DNA of 64,000 nucleotides from positions 124,001 to 188,000 of the forward strand of contig NZ_BAAAZR010000002.1 in assembly GCF_039537005.1 (NCBI RefSeq). Reading direction: 5' to 3'. Both the position numbers and the translations under genes were made by a program. How positions within the stretch are numbered: position 1 is the stretch's first letter; each line of letters begins with the position of its first letter. Below the pieces are notes generated by a model. It saw nothing but the letters and a program-made list of their open reading frames with translations. It did no database searches and was not told where the DNA came from. This DNA is from Sphaerisporangium flaviroseum (GTDB lineage Bacteria > Actinomycetota > Actinomycetes > Streptosporangiales > Streptosporangiaceae). This document shows positions 8,673 through 17,438 of this stretch, one piece after another.

Positions 8673-9245
8673 CTACTTGGCGGATTCCTTTTCCTTCTCG
8701 GCCGGCTTGAAGCGGAGGATGGTGATGCCCGTGCTCAGGGTCTTCGCCTCCAGGAGCTCCAGAGGCGCGTTGGTGCCCTCCAGGGCCAGCAGGCCGCCGC
8801 CGCCCTTCGGCTTGCCCACCAGGATCGGGTGGACCCAGATTTGGAGCTCGTCGAGGAGCCCCTCGTCGAGCAGCGAGTACGCGAGCCGGCCGACGCCGTA
8901 GATCAGGATGTCCTTCTTGTACTTCTTCTTGAGCTTGGACACCTCCTCCGCGACGTTCTTGCTGATGATCGTGACCGGGCCCCATTCGGCCTTCTTGAGG
9001 GTCGTCGAGACGACGTACTTCGGCAGGGTGTTCATCTTGGTCGCGAAGCCGTCCTCGTCGGGCATGTTGGGCCATGCCTCGGCGAAGCCTTCGTAGGTCT
9101 CCCGCCCCAGTAAAAGGGCACCGGTCCCTTCGACCTGGTTGCCGGCGTACTCGCCGGCCTCATCGTTGAAGTACGGCATCGACCATTCGGGATTATCGAT
9201 CACCCCGTCCAGGGATGCGTATACTACTGCGACTACTTTACTCAA
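8673..9245 (-). CDS. dihydrofolate reductase-fold protein (RibD C-terminal family)
   Basis: A 190-residue protein of the DHFR/RibD-C superfamily common in actinomycetes. It opens with VVAVVYASLDGVIDNPEWSMP, has the LLLGRETYEGFAEAWP segment that binds the nucleotide, and IYGVGRLAYSLLDEGLLDEL later. It starts at TTG, supported by AGGAGG seven bases upstream. Family members are NADPH-dependent reductases of largely unknown substrate. Lysine content is high for the region. It has no cluster box and may be a bystander gene inside the cluster. Confidence 0.85.
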   Translation of the reverse strand: MSKVVAVVYASLDGVIDNPEWSMPYFNDEAGEYAGNQVEGTGALLLGRETYEGFAEAWPNMPDEDGFATKMNTLPKYVVSTTLKKAEWGPVTIISKNVAEEVSKLKKKYKKDILIYGVGRLAYSLLDEGLLDELQIWVHPILVGKPKGGGGLLALEGTNAPLELLEAKTLSTGITILRFKPAEKEKESAK

Positions 9246-9510
9246 CGGAACCTCCTATTGTTTGTTGTCAATAGCCTATCCGACCAAAAACAGTACCGAA
9301 AGTCAACGCCGATGATGCGCTCCTGTGGGGATTCATGTCCGCCTCGGCCGCTTTCTGCCGATTATGCAGCGGATTGGCGAAGACGCCCATCGATCGCAGC
9401 GTTCCGGCGATCGATATGCGCCGGCATCCGGCGTCGAAAATGATTTTAGAGCACATCTTCCAGGGGTAATACCTGTACGCCGCTCATGCCTTTCCACTGG
9501 TTTCCGGCGC

Positions 9511-10896
9511 TCAGCCGGCCGCCGACGCGTTGGGCGAGATGTCATCACGGAACAGGCCGGAGGGGTCGACTCGCGCGCGGACCCGGTCGGCGGCGACCAT
9601 CTGCTCGTGGCCGAGATGGCCCTGGGGCTGCTCGTAGCCCTCCACGAAGCTGGGCGCGGTCCGGCCGGTGTCCCAGGGGGAGAGCGCCTGGCGGATGACC
9701 GCGCAGTGGCGTGCGATCTCATCGACGGAGGCCGGGCCGTCGACCACTCCCGCGCCCGAGTAGGCGTAGTGGGCATCGAAGTGGTCGAGCGCGCCGCCGG
9801 CGGGGTTCGGGACGGAGTACGCGCCGCCGAGCTGCCGCAGTCCCGCCGCGATCAACGGCGAACCGGAGCCCTCGCCGGTCACCCGCAGGAACTCCGCGGC
9901 GCCTTCGTCCCCGATCTCGTCGAGCAGCATGTGGTCGCCGTGGATGGCGATGGGATCGGAAGGATCCATGTGAGCCTCCAGCACGGCGGACGGCGTGGTC
10001 GACTGCCAGGTGTCGAGCACCGGCTCGGCCACGGCCCGCAGCGGGCCGAGCAGGGCCTCCGCGTGCCGCTGGACGGCGGGCAGGTCGTCCTCGGTCTCGC
10101 CGAGCACCACACCGTCCACGCACAGTACCGGCCCGCCCGTGAGTGCGGCCGGGATTTCGGGGATCGGCGGCAGGTTCATCACGCGCACCGAGGTCGTGAC
10201 CTCCCAGGGCGCGTCCAGGGTCCACCGGCGCCAGGTCGACAGCAGCCGCGCGGCCTCGGCGAACGTCCAGAACGCCGCTCCGGTGATCACTCTGGCGGCG
10301 GGGAACAGCCCGATCTCGATGGCCGTGACGACGCCGAAGCCCCCGCCTCCGCCGCGCAGCGCCCAGAACAGCTCCGGGTCGGAAGTGGCGTCCACCCTGC
10401 GCAGCTCGCCGTCGGCGGTCACGAGCTCGATCGCCCGTACGCTGTTGGAGGCGACCCCGACCTTCCTGCCGTAGAAGCTCATCCCGCCGCGCAGCAGGTA
10501 GCCGACGACGCCCACGGTCTCGGCCGAGCCGTGCGGCGCGGTCAGGCCGTAGGGTGCCGTGGCCGCGACCACCGCGCCCCACGGTGTTCCGGCGGGGACG
10601 CGCGCGACGCGGCGTGCCTCGTCGACGTCGACGCCGCCCTCCATCCGGGTGCGGATAAGCACGGCGTCGTGCATGGGACGGGCCGTGGGAGAGCCGTGCC
10701 CGGTCGTGTGCACCCGGACCGACAGCCGATGCGACTCCGCGTAGCGGATCGCCGCTCGTATCTCCTGGACGTTGCGCGCGGTCACCGCGGCCGCGGGCCT
10801 GGCCGGCGCGGCGAGGTTGAAGACCTGTGTCGCGCTCTCGAACGCCTCGTCTCCGGGCAGCGCGATTTGCGTATCCCGCTCGTCGACTGTGGTCAT
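9511..10896 (-). CDS. FAD-linked oxidoreductase (berberine-bridge-enzyme family)
   Basis: A 461-residue flavoprotein of the PCMH/BBE type. The FAD-binding domain contains VHTTGHGSP with His67, the expected 8-alpha-histidyl FAD attachment residue. The Cys that makes a second covalent link in bicovalent relatives is not present around GVVGYLLRGGMSF. Such enzymes oxidise sugars, alcohols or phenolic rings with O2 in tailoring steps. It is transcribed leftward and is divergent from the methyltransferase operon. Box 4 lies 104 bp upstream, tying it to the cluster regulon. Its substrate is unknown. Confidence 0.87.
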   Translation of the reverse strand: MTTVDERDTQIALPGDEAFESATQVFNLAAPARPAAAVTARNVQEIRAAIRYAESHRLSVRVHTTGHGSPTARPMHDAVLIRTRMEGGVDVDEARRVARVPAGTPWGAVVAATAPYGLTAPHGSAETVGVVGYLLRGGMSFYGRKVGVASNSVRAIELVTADGELRRVDATSDPELFWALRGGGGGFGVVTAIEIGLFPAARVITGAAFWTFAEAARLLSTWRRWTLDAPWEVTTSVRVMNLPPIPEIPAALTGGPVLCVDGVVLGETEDDLPAVQRHAEALLGPLRAVAEPVLDTWQSTTPSAVLEAHMDPSDPIAIHGDHMLLDEIGDEGAAEFLRVTGEGSGSPLIAAGLRQLGGAYSVPNPAGGALDHFDAHYAYSGAGVVDGPASVDEIARHCAVIRQALSPWDTGRTAPSFVEGYEQPQGHLGHEQMVAADRVRARVDPSGLFRDDISPNASAAG

Positions 10897-10999
10897 GAGT
10901 GACGTGCCTCCAGCTCGGCGGTGGGTGCGGTAACACGGTGGACAACGGTCGTGCTCTCACGTTGGGCCGTGTGCCAGCCTCACACGGGGCCACCGGCCG

Positions 11000-11017
11000 C
11001 GGCATCTCCTCGATTGC
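11000..11017 (-). promoter_or_regulatory. cluster box 4, upstream of BBE-family oxidase
   Basis: On the minus strand this reads GCAATCGAGGAGATGCCG, followed after 17 nt by TGAGGCTGG. It faces the oxidoreductase starting at 10896. With box 5 it fills the 305-bp divergent gap 10897-11201. Confidence 0.7.
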
Positions 11018-11075
11018 GGTGTCGTCCCGCGCCGTGACGGGATGCGGGGATCGGCGTGACGGCCCTGGCAGGACG

Positions 11076-11093
11076 GCACTTTCGGAGATGTGG
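11076..11093 (+). promoter_or_regulatory. cluster box 5, upstream of methyltransferase operon
   Basis: GCACTTTCGGAGATGTGG points rightward toward the methyltransferase at 11202. The expected -10 position holds CACCATGAG, a weak match. Confidence 0.6.
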
Positions 11094-11201
11094 CCAGGGC
11101 GTCCTGCGCTCACCATGAGTTGCAGGTGTTCCCGGCGGGCCCCAGCCGGCCGCGTCAACCCGCCCACAGTCATATGGCCGCTCGATGGGAGCGACGTGTT
11201 C

Positions 11202-12032
11202 ATGGGGAATGAAGTCATAAGTCCGGCCGACGTCGGAAAGCACTACGACGAGCAGTCGCCCATCGGAGATGAGCTCCGCGACGGCCAGCTGCACATGTGG
11301 TACTGGTACGACGAGGATGACGGTGCCCCACTCACGGAGGCCGTCCACAGGATCAGCCGCAAGGTCACCGGCACGATGGGCCTTCGCGCCGGCGAGCACG
11401 TCCTGGACGCGGGGTGCGGGCCGGGGGCCACCGCCGTCTATCTCGCCGACACCTTCGGCGTCCAGGTCACCGGGATCACGGTGAGCGCATTCGAGCTGAA
11501 GAAGGCGAAGAGCAGGGCCGCTGCCGCCGGCGTGAGCGACATGGTGCGCTTCCAGTACGGGGACTACACCGAACTCACCTACCCGGACGAGTCGTTCGAC
11601 GCCGTGCTCGCCCTCGAATCGCTGCAGAACGCCCCCGATCCGCGACAGGTGTTCAAGGAGTTCTTCCGGGTGCTCCGCCCCGGCGGCCGGGTGTCGTTCT
11701 CCGATTTCAGCCTCGAATCCTCTTCCGATCCGCAGAGGGTCGCCAAGTTCATGGCGAGCCTGAAACTGCACACGCTGCCCACGCTGGCCGAATGGCTCGA
11801 CCACGCGCGCAGCGCCGGTTTCGAGATCGAGGAGTACACGCAGTGCGGCCCGCGGGTGTTCGGCAGGAAGGCCAAATACCTCAAGGCCGCGATGGGCCGC
11901 CGCCAGGAGGTCGCCACCAAGTTCGGCGAGGACGCCGTCGCGGGATTCTCCCAGTCGCACCTGGGCTTCTTCGCGCCCAGGAAGCACCAGATCGGGTACG
12001 TGATCGTCTCCGCCCGCAAACCTCGCCGTTGA
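11202..12032 (+). CDS. SAM-dependent methyltransferase
   Basis: A 276-residue class I methyltransferase of the UbiE/small-molecule O-methyltransferase type. Motif I is VLDAGCGPGATAVYLA near residues 64-79, and the post-motif region has RVLRPGGRVSFSDF. The ATG at 11202 is used; GTG at 11196 is nearly as well placed behind GGGAG. It is the first of three consecutive methyltransferase genes (11202-14545) behind box 5. Candidate targets are the catechol hydroxyl of a hydroxylated beta-tyrosine, a sugar hydroxyl or the scaffold. The sequence alone does not decide between O-, N- and C-methylation. Confidence 0.85.
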   Translation: MGNEVISPADVGKHYDEQSPIGDELRDGQLHMWYWYDEDDGAPLTEAVHRISRKVTGTMGLRAGEHVLDAGCGPGATAVYLADTFGVQVTGITVSAFELKKAKSRAAAAGVSDMVRFQYGDYTELTYPDESFDAVLALESLQNAPDPRQVFKEFFRVLRPGGRVSFSDFSLESSSDPQRVAKFMASLKLHTLPTLAEWLDHARSAGFEIEEYTQCGPRVFGRKAKYLKAAMGRRQEVATKFGEDAVAGFSQSHLGFFAPRKHQIGYVIVSARKPRR

Positions 12033-12123
12033 CAGGGCACGCCGTCCCGCGAATCGGTCGTCCGGCGGGCGGGCGGGGCGACGCCGGCCAGGCGGCCACA
12101 TCCCATCATGAAAGGACGCGCAC

Positions 12124-13656
12124 ATGAGTGTTTCCACGGCCCATTCCACGGTGGCCGAACTGGTCAGGTCGTTCACCGACGCGGACCCCGGCCGCGCAGG
12201 AGCGGAGTACGGGCCGCTGGTCAAGGCGTTGTGGAACGACGGCGCCCTGACCGGCCTCGCCCTGCCCGCGGTGCCCGAGCTCGTGGCGCAGCTGGCCGAG
12301 GTCGACGACGAGCGGAAGGGACACCTGGTCGTCCTGCTCGGCCTGCTGGCCGAGGCGGAGTACCCGGCGGCAGGCGAGGTCACCGCCGCCGTCCGGGAAG
12401 GGCTCGACCTGTACCTCGACCTGTGGAGCCGCAGCCCGAACGGGGAGCCGCTGTCGACGGCACTGGCCTACCTGGTGGCGCACTTCCCCGACGACCGTGA
12501 CCGTATCCTCGCCGTCGCGGCGGGGCGGGAGCTCGACGCGGACGACCTGACCCGCCTGGAGCGCGCCCTCGACCGGCTGGACCCCGACAACCCGGTCCTC
12601 GGAAGGGTCTTCCCCTCCCCGGCCGTGTGGGCGCTGATGGACGGCGACGAGCGGGAGTTCGACCAGAGCTGGATCAGGGCGCTCCCGGCGGAGCAGATCC
12701 AGTCGAACTGGGAGAAGGACACGCGGACGGTGCTGGCGCACGCGGGCGCGAAGGCGTACTGGGCGGTGTGCAACGGGACGCCGGCCCCCGTGGTCACCGG
12801 TTCTGTACCTCCCCGCGATGCGAACGAGCCGCTGCCCGGCCTCGACGTGGAGGCGTTCGGCCGGCACGCGGACGCGTTCCGCTGCCCGAGCTGCCACGCC
12901 GGGCTGGACTTCGCCTCCGAGGGCATCCGGTGCACCGGATGCTCGACGGAGTACGCGGTCGCAGGTGGCATCCTCAACCTTCTGGAAGGCGCCGAGAGGA
13001 ACGGCGACGACTTCCTCTACAGGCTCGCCGAGATGCCGAGCATGGGGCTGTTCTACGAGGCGTACGCCCGGCCCAACTTCCTGCGGATCGCCGGCGGCAA
13101 CTGGGGCGGCCAGGTGACGCCCGCCGACGAGAAGAGCTACATCCTGGAGCACGTGCGTCCGGTCGCGGGACCGGTGCTCGACCTCGCGGCCGGCGCCGGC
13201 ACCTGGACGGCCATGCTGACCGAGGCGGTCGGCGCCGAGCGCGTGATCGCGCTCGACATGTACCCGCCCATGCTCTCGGCGCTGCGCAGGAAGCTGGTGG
13301 AGGTGCCGGCCGTCATGGCCAGCGCGGCCGTCCTGCCCTTCGACGACGCGAGCCTCGGCGCGGTGATCTGCTGGAACGCCCTGCAGGCGTTCCCCGACCA
13401 CGCCGCGGCGGCGATCGCCGAAGTGGGCCGGTGCCTGCGGCCTGGCGGCACCTTCACGCTGCTGACCTTCAACATGGCCGAGGACCCCATCGCCCGTTAC
13501 TTCCAGGCCTCGCACTACTTCCCCGGCCACCAGGAGGGGATGCAGCTCTTCGAGCCCGGCGACATCAAGCGGTGGCTGACCGACGCGGGGCTGGTGGTGC
13601 ACGAGGAGTCCCGGCCCGGCACCTTCATCATCATCACGGCCCAGCGGCCGGAATGA
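12124..13656 (+). CDS. methyltransferase with helical N-terminus and zinc ribbon
   Basis: A 510-residue, three-part protein. Residues 1 to about 240 are mainly helical and unassigned. A zinc ribbon of the Trm112-like kind follows (Cys254, Cys257, Cys270, Cys273). A class I methyltransferase domain comes last, with VLDLAAGAGTWTAML near residue 350 and RCLRPGGTFTLLTF later. The ribbon resembles that of RlmA-like methyltransferases rather than the TylCIII/EryBIII sugar C-methyltransferases. RBS is AAAGGA. As the middle gene of the methyltransferase operon it probably acts in tailoring; the role of the long N-terminal domain is unknown. Confidence 0.85.
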   Translation: MSVSTAHSTVAELVRSFTDADPGRAGAEYGPLVKALWNDGALTGLALPAVPELVAQLAEVDDERKGHLVVLLGLLAEAEYPAAGEVTAAVREGLDLYLDLWSRSPNGEPLSTALAYLVAHFPDDRDRILAVAAGRELDADDLTRLERALDRLDPDNPVLGRVFPSPAVWALMDGDEREFDQSWIRALPAEQIQSNWEKDTRTVLAHAGAKAYWAVCNGTPAPVVTGSVPPRDANEPLPGLDVEAFGRHADAFRCPSCHAGLDFASEGIRCTGCSTEYAVAGGILNLLEGAERNGDDFLYRLAEMPSMGLFYEAYARPNFLRIAGGNWGGQVTPADEKSYILEHVRPVAGPVLDLAAGAGTWTAMLTEAVGAERVIALDMYPPMLSALRRKLVEVPAVMASAAVLPFDDASLGAVICWNALQAFPDHAAAAIAEVGRCLRPGGTFTLLTFNMAEDPIARYFQASHYFPGHQEGMQLFEPGDIKRWLTDAGLVVHEESRPGTFIIITAQRPE

Positions 13657-13711
13657 GGGCGGCGCGCCCGGCGCGCCGCGAGACATCTAGTCGATCAGTA
13701 ATGGAGCCGAC

Positions 13712-14545
13712 ATGACCACCGACCAGGCTTCTCCCAGCTCCGCTGGGACCGCCGAGTACTACGACATCTCCAACCTCATCCTCATCGAGGTGTGGGACGA
13801 GAACTTCCACCAGGGGTACTGGCACTCCGAGGATGACGAGAGCTCCAACCGGGTCGCCGCCGAGCGGATGACCGATCTGCTCATCGAGAAGTCCGAGCTC
13901 GGCCAGGGAGGCCGGGTGCTCGACATCGGATGCGGCATCGGCACCTCCGCCTTCCGGCTGGCCGAGGCGACGCCGGCCGAGATCGTCGGCATCTCCAACA
14001 ACCAGGCCCAGATCGACGAGGCGAACCGCCGGGCGGCCGAGAAGGGTGTGGCCGACCGCGTCTCCTTCGCCTACGCCGACGCCCTGGACCTGCCGTACGC
14101 CGACGACTCCTTCGACGTCGTGTGGGTGTTCGAGTCGCTGATGCACATGAACCGGCTGCTCACCCTGCGCGAGATCGGCCGCGTGCTCCGGCCGGGCGGC
14201 CGGGTCGTCCTGACCGACCAGCTGCGGACCGGCCCGATGAGCGAGGAAGACGACAGGTCCGTACGCAGCTTCATGGAGCAGATGCAGGCCAGCCCCCTGC
14301 TCGACCTGGACGGCTACCGGGCGCTGGTCGCCGAGTCCGGGCTGGAGCTGGTGGAGCTGCTCGACATCAGCAAGCACACCAAGAAGACCACTCACCGCGT
14401 GATCGCCGCCATCGACGAGCGCTGGGACGAGCTGGTGGCGCGGTACGGCGAGGAGATCGCCCCGCTGCTCGAGGTCTTCCGGTCCCCTGTGGGGCTGGTG
14501 CCGCAGCTCGGCTATCTCATCGCGGTGGCCCGCAAGGCGAGCTGA
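13712..14545 (+). CDS. SAM-dependent methyltransferase
   Basis: A 277-residue class I methyltransferase resembling macrolide and rifamycin-type O-methyltransferases. EYYDISNLILIEVWDENFH precedes motif I (VLDIGCGIGTSAFRLA, near residue 70). VWVFESLMHM and RVLRPGGRVVLTD follow in the usual order. It is the third and last gene of the methyltransferase operon and is followed by a strong terminator. The substrate cannot be assigned. Three such enzymes side by side suggest at least three methylations in the product. Confidence 0.87.
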   Translation: MTTDQASPSSAGTAEYYDISNLILIEVWDENFHQGYWHSEDDESSNRVAAERMTDLLIEKSELGQGGRVLDIGCGIGTSAFRLAEATPAEIVGISNNQAQIDEANRRAAEKGVADRVSFAYADALDLPYADDSFDVVWVFESLMHMNRLLTLREIGRVLRPGGRVVLTDQLRTGPMSEEDDRSVRSFMEQMQASPLLDLDGYRALVAESGLELVELLDISKHTKKTTHRVIAAIDERWDELVARYGEEIAPLLEVFRSPVGLVPQLGYLIAVARKAS

Positions 14546-14658
14546 CGGCACGCCGTCGGACACCTGATCGGCGAGTCAGAGGGAGATCGGGCGGTCACGG
14601 GGGAGACCCCGGGGCCGCCCGTCTGCGTTGTCCGGGGTCAAGGGTGACAGGGGGTCAC

Positions 14659-14694
14659 GACGGCGGGCCGTCACGGCATCGACGGCCCGCCGTT
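14659..14694. terminator. hairpin terminator after methyltransferase operon
   Basis: ACGGCGGGCCGTC at 14660-14672 pairs perfectly with 14681-14693 around an 8-nt loop. It lies in the 312-bp gap between convergent genes. Confidence 0.75.
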
Positions 14695-14808
14695 CACGTC
14701 CTTTGAGGCTCACGGCATCGGCGGGCCGTCCAGGTCCTTGGGACCTCGCCGGGGCCGGACACCGTGGCGACGGCCGGCGCCGTCGTGGCGGATGTTCCCA
14801 GAGACGGG

Positions 14809-14846
14809 TACGGCCACCCGCCGGCCGGAGCCGGCGGGTGGCCGTA
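14809..14846. terminator. hairpin terminator after solute-binding-like gene
   Basis: A perfect 16-bp stem, 14809-14824 with 14831-14846, lies 12 bp beyond the stop of the leftward solute-binding-like gene. Confidence 0.85.
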
Positions 14847-14857
14847 AAGAGACTGGG

Positions 14858-16291
14858 TCAGCCGTTGAGCTTGACGACCTTCTCCAGGTCGGCGGCGGAG
14901 TAGTCGCGTCCCGCCGCGGCCTCCGCGAAGTGCTCCACCCTGAGGCTGGTAGGCCTGCTGAGCCCGCCGTCGAGGCGGTCCGCGTGGTAGTCGTCCAGGA
15001 GCATCTGCGCCTCGATGGTGGCCTCGGCGAACCGTGCGACCGGGTCGACGCCGCGGGACAGCACGTCCCCCATCGCACGTGTCATGACGTCCTGGTTCCC
15101 GGCGAAGTCGCCGAACAGCGCCCCCTCCGAGATCGGCACGCCGCTCACGCGGTCACGCTTCCGGTACGCGCGGGAGGGGAACTTGTTGACATGGTCGCTG
15201 GCCACCCGGTGGTAGGGGTGCTGCTCGAACCAGCCCTCCTCCTCCAGCAGGTCGAACGAGGCCTGGGTGAGGGGCATGAAGCTGTTGGCCTTGTGCCGGT
15301 CGGCGGCGTTGCGCGGGTTGTGCATCCACATCAGGAAGGCCAGCGCCCCGTCCTGGGCGGCGTCGTCGAGACCGTTGGCCATCCACAGCGAGGTGCCCGC
15401 GACCGCGTTGCCGACGTAGGGGACGTGGCCGTTGAACGGGAACACCCCCACCTTGATGCCGAACCCGTTCATCTTGGCGGCCTGCACCATGTAGTTCACG
15501 TCGTTGGAGGAGGAGATCCTGATCGCGACCTGCTGGTCCGCGAACGCCTTGAGGGTGCCGGCCCAGTCCGGGATCTTGCCGGTGTACAGGTAGTGGCCCT
15601 TGGCGTGGAGCTGCCGCCACCAGTCGACCCAGGTCAGCATCTCCGGCGAGGAGAGGTCGGCGACGGTCGCCCGGCCGGTCCTGCCGTTGTGGTTGTTCAC
15701 CAACAGCCCGCCCTGCGAGGCCAGGGCCTGCTGGAAGAACAGGCCGTGGTTGGACCAGGTGATGGCGTGGGACGGGCCGTTCGGGATCTTGGCGACGGCG
15801 TCGCAGACGGCCTCGACCTCGTCCCAGGTCTGCGGCAGCTCCTCCACTCCGGCGGCCCGCAGCAGGTCGGTGTTGGCGAAGAGCAGGCTCGTCGTGCCGA
15901 CGGTCGGGATGGAGGTGAGGTCGCCTTCGTAGGTGTAGTAGTCGCGCAGCGCCGGGATGATGTCATCGATCACGACCGGCTCACCGAGGATCTCGGTGCG
16001 GCCGTTGATGGCCTTCTCGATCGAGGTGAACAGCGGCTCGCCGTTCGGCGCGATCGCGTCGCGGGCCGCCTGCCCGACGTAGAAGTAGTACTCGGCGATG
16101 GCGGGAGCCCGCCCCTCCGCGGCGGCCTGCGCGACCTCCAGCGGGAAATGCCAGAAGTTCTTCCCATGCACCTTGATCTCGTACTCGGGATGCCTTCTGT
16201 TGAATTCCGCGGCCTGATCGTGCCACCGGTCCATCCAGCCCGGAAAGGTGAGGTCGGGTACCCAGACATCGACGACGATTTTGCTCTTCAC
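14858..16291 (-). CDS. solute-binding-fold protein without export signal
   Basis: A 477-residue protein of the type-1 ABC solute-binding fold (carbohydrate-binding SBP family). It has family-like segments such as FPGWMDRWHDQAAEFNRRHP, TVGTTSLLFANTDLLRAAGV and AFLMWMHNPRNAADRHKA. It starts MKSKIVVDVW directly in the first beta strand. There is no signal peptide, twin-arginine motif or lipobox Cys, and the GTG has a fine AGGAGG RBS, so truncation by mis-start is unlikely. No transport genes adjoin it. Box 6 places it in the cluster regulon. A cytoplasmic binding, sequestration or enzymatic role is more likely than uptake. Confidence 0.8.
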   Translation of the reverse strand: MKSKIVVDVWVPDLTFPGWMDRWHDQAAEFNRRHPEYEIKVHGKNFWHFPLEVAQAAAEGRAPAIAEYYFYVGQAARDAIAPNGEPLFTSIEKAINGRTEILGEPVVIDDIIPALRDYYTYEGDLTSIPTVGTTSLLFANTDLLRAAGVEELPQTWDEVEAVCDAVAKIPNGPSHAITWSNHGLFFQQALASQGGLLVNNHNGRTGRATVADLSSPEMLTWVDWWRQLHAKGHYLYTGKIPDWAGTLKAFADQQVAIRISSSNDVNYMVQAAKMNGFGIKVGVFPFNGHVPYVGNAVAGTSLWMANGLDDAAQDGALAFLMWMHNPRNAADRHKANSFMPLTQASFDLLEEEGWFEQHPYHRVASDHVNKFPSRAYRKRDRVSGVPISEGALFGDFAGNQDVMTRAMGDVLSRGVDPVARFAEATIEAQMLLDDYHADRLDGGLSRPTSLRVEHFAEAAAGRDYSAADLEKVVKLNG

Positions 16292-16473
16292 TCGATTCCT
16301 CCTGCTTTCAGGGCATGGCGTCCCGATCGTTCACGCGTGCGCGAATCGGTCCCTCGCGTTCATCGCCGACAAGTGAGCGGCTGGACCGTTCGGCAGATAG
16401 CCCAGGGCGGCACCCGAGTAAGATCATCGGGAAACACGGTTTCATCTTGAATGATTTCCTCCGCGCGAGGCGG

Positions 16474-16491
16474 ACGCATCTTCGCGATTGC
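16474..16491 (-). promoter_or_regulatory. cluster box 6, upstream of solute-binding-like gene
   Basis: The minus-strand sequence is GCAATCGCGAAGATGCGT. Exactly 17 nt later lies AATCAT (16456-16451), the same -10 as box 1. The box sits just past the neighbour's terminator, so this gene has its own promoter. Confidence 0.7.
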
Positions 16492-16524
16492 TCTGTTCCA
16501 CGCCGGGCGGGAGGGCGACACCGA

Positions 16525-16559
16525 AAAGGGCAGGACCGGCACCGCCGGTCCTGCCCTTT
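16525..16559. terminator. hairpin terminator after START-fold gene
   Basis: AAAGGGCAGGACCGGC pairs perfectly over 16 bp with its complement, with a 3-nt loop. It lies 46 bp past the stop of the leftward START-fold gene. Confidence 0.85.
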
Positions 16560-16605
16560 CCCGCTCGTCGCTGGGGGTCCTCGCCGTCCGCGTCCGCCTG
16601 GTGGC

Positions 16606-17070
16606 TCAGGCCTTCGCCAGGTGCTGGACGAGGGCGTCCAGGAAGCCGCCCCAGCCCGCCTCGGCCTCCTCGACCTTGTCCTCGGGGGTACCGGTCTGGC
16701 TGAACACCATCTCGGTCTTGCCTCCGAGGTCGGTGAAGGTGATGACCACCAGCTCGTCGGCGGCCACCTCGGCCGCCTTGGCCTTGGCCTCGGCCTCGGG
16801 GTCGGCGGCGTCGAGGAAGGCGAACACCAGCTTCTCGGGCTCCGTGACCTCGGTGTAGATCCCGAGGAAGGGGTACTCGGCGCTGCCGTCGTCGGCGACC
16901 ATGGTGGCCTTCCAGATGCCGCCGGGCCTGACGTCCATGGACACCGTGTCCACCGGCGTCGTGAATCCCTCGCCTCCCCACCACGCGGCGAAGCGCTCGG
17001 GCTCGGTCCAGGTCTTCCACACCGTCTCGCGTGACGCGTCGAAGGTGCGACTGATCGCGATGTCGCTCAT
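16606..17070 (-). CDS. SRPBCC/AHSA1 (START-fold) protein
   Basis: A 154-residue helix-grip protein. It begins IAISRTFDASRETVWKTWTE and has the FAAWWGGEGFTTP and GGIWKATM segments and the C-terminal WGGFLDALVQHLAK helix of the AHSA1 family. The fold has a deep hydrophobic ligand pocket. In calicheamicin producers, the START-fold protein CalC gives self-sacrifice resistance, so a ligand-sequestering or resistance role is a reasonable idea here. However, AHSA1 proteins are common and no specific CalC feature is visible. The ATG at 17070 follows GGAAAGGA. No clear cluster box faces it. Confidence 0.85.
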   Translation of the reverse strand: MSDIAISRTFDASRETVWKTWTEPERFAAWWGGEGFTTPVDTVSMDVRPGGIWKATMVADDGSAEYPFLGIYTEVTEPEKLVFAFLDAADPEAEAKAKAAEVAADELVVITFTDLGGKTEMVFSQTGTPEDKVEEAEAGWGGFLDALVQHLAKA

Positions 17071-17358
17071 CGTGCCGTCCTTTCCGGATCTGCCGGGAGG
17101 GGTCAGAGCCACCCTCCCAGAACCGTTGGTTCCGCTCCAGTTACGTGGTGCACATCTTTGAGCGGCCCACCCGCACCGGCACCCGGTGGGCACGTCCTCC
17201 GCCGGGCCGTACGCGCGCGCACGCTCGCCGGTTCCCGCGATGGCGAGATGCCCACCGATCCGAGCCTTTCATCGGTTGCGGCCCGTGTCTTCTTCCAACG
17301 TGCGTTTCCGTGTCGCAGCGGGACCTGAGAGGCGCCCGGTTCGCGGGGGCGTCACATC

Positions 17359-17376
17359 GCACTTCGGGAGATGCGT
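17359..17376 (+). promoter_or_regulatory. cluster box 7, upstream of flavin monooxygenase
   Basis: GCACTTCGGGAGATGCGT is followed after 17 nt by TGACGCTGTC (17394-17403). The gene starts 63 bp past the box. It is one of the clearest copies of the composite promoter in the 368-bp gap 17071-17438. Confidence 0.75.
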
Positions 17377-17438
17377 CGTGAAGCGGGTGGATGTGACGCT
17401 GTCTTGAGCCGATCACCCTGAGACAAAGGACCTGCGGC

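Noticed and set aside
9430..9470. Box copy upstream of the DHFR-fold gene
   Set aside because: Only the GGAAGATGTG half is present on the minus strand; the GCAAT half and a -10 at the right distance are missing.
17236..17252. Another copy of the 18-bp box
   Set aside because: GCGATGGCGAGATGCCC is one base short between the two halves, and box 7 at 17359 already serves the downstream gene.
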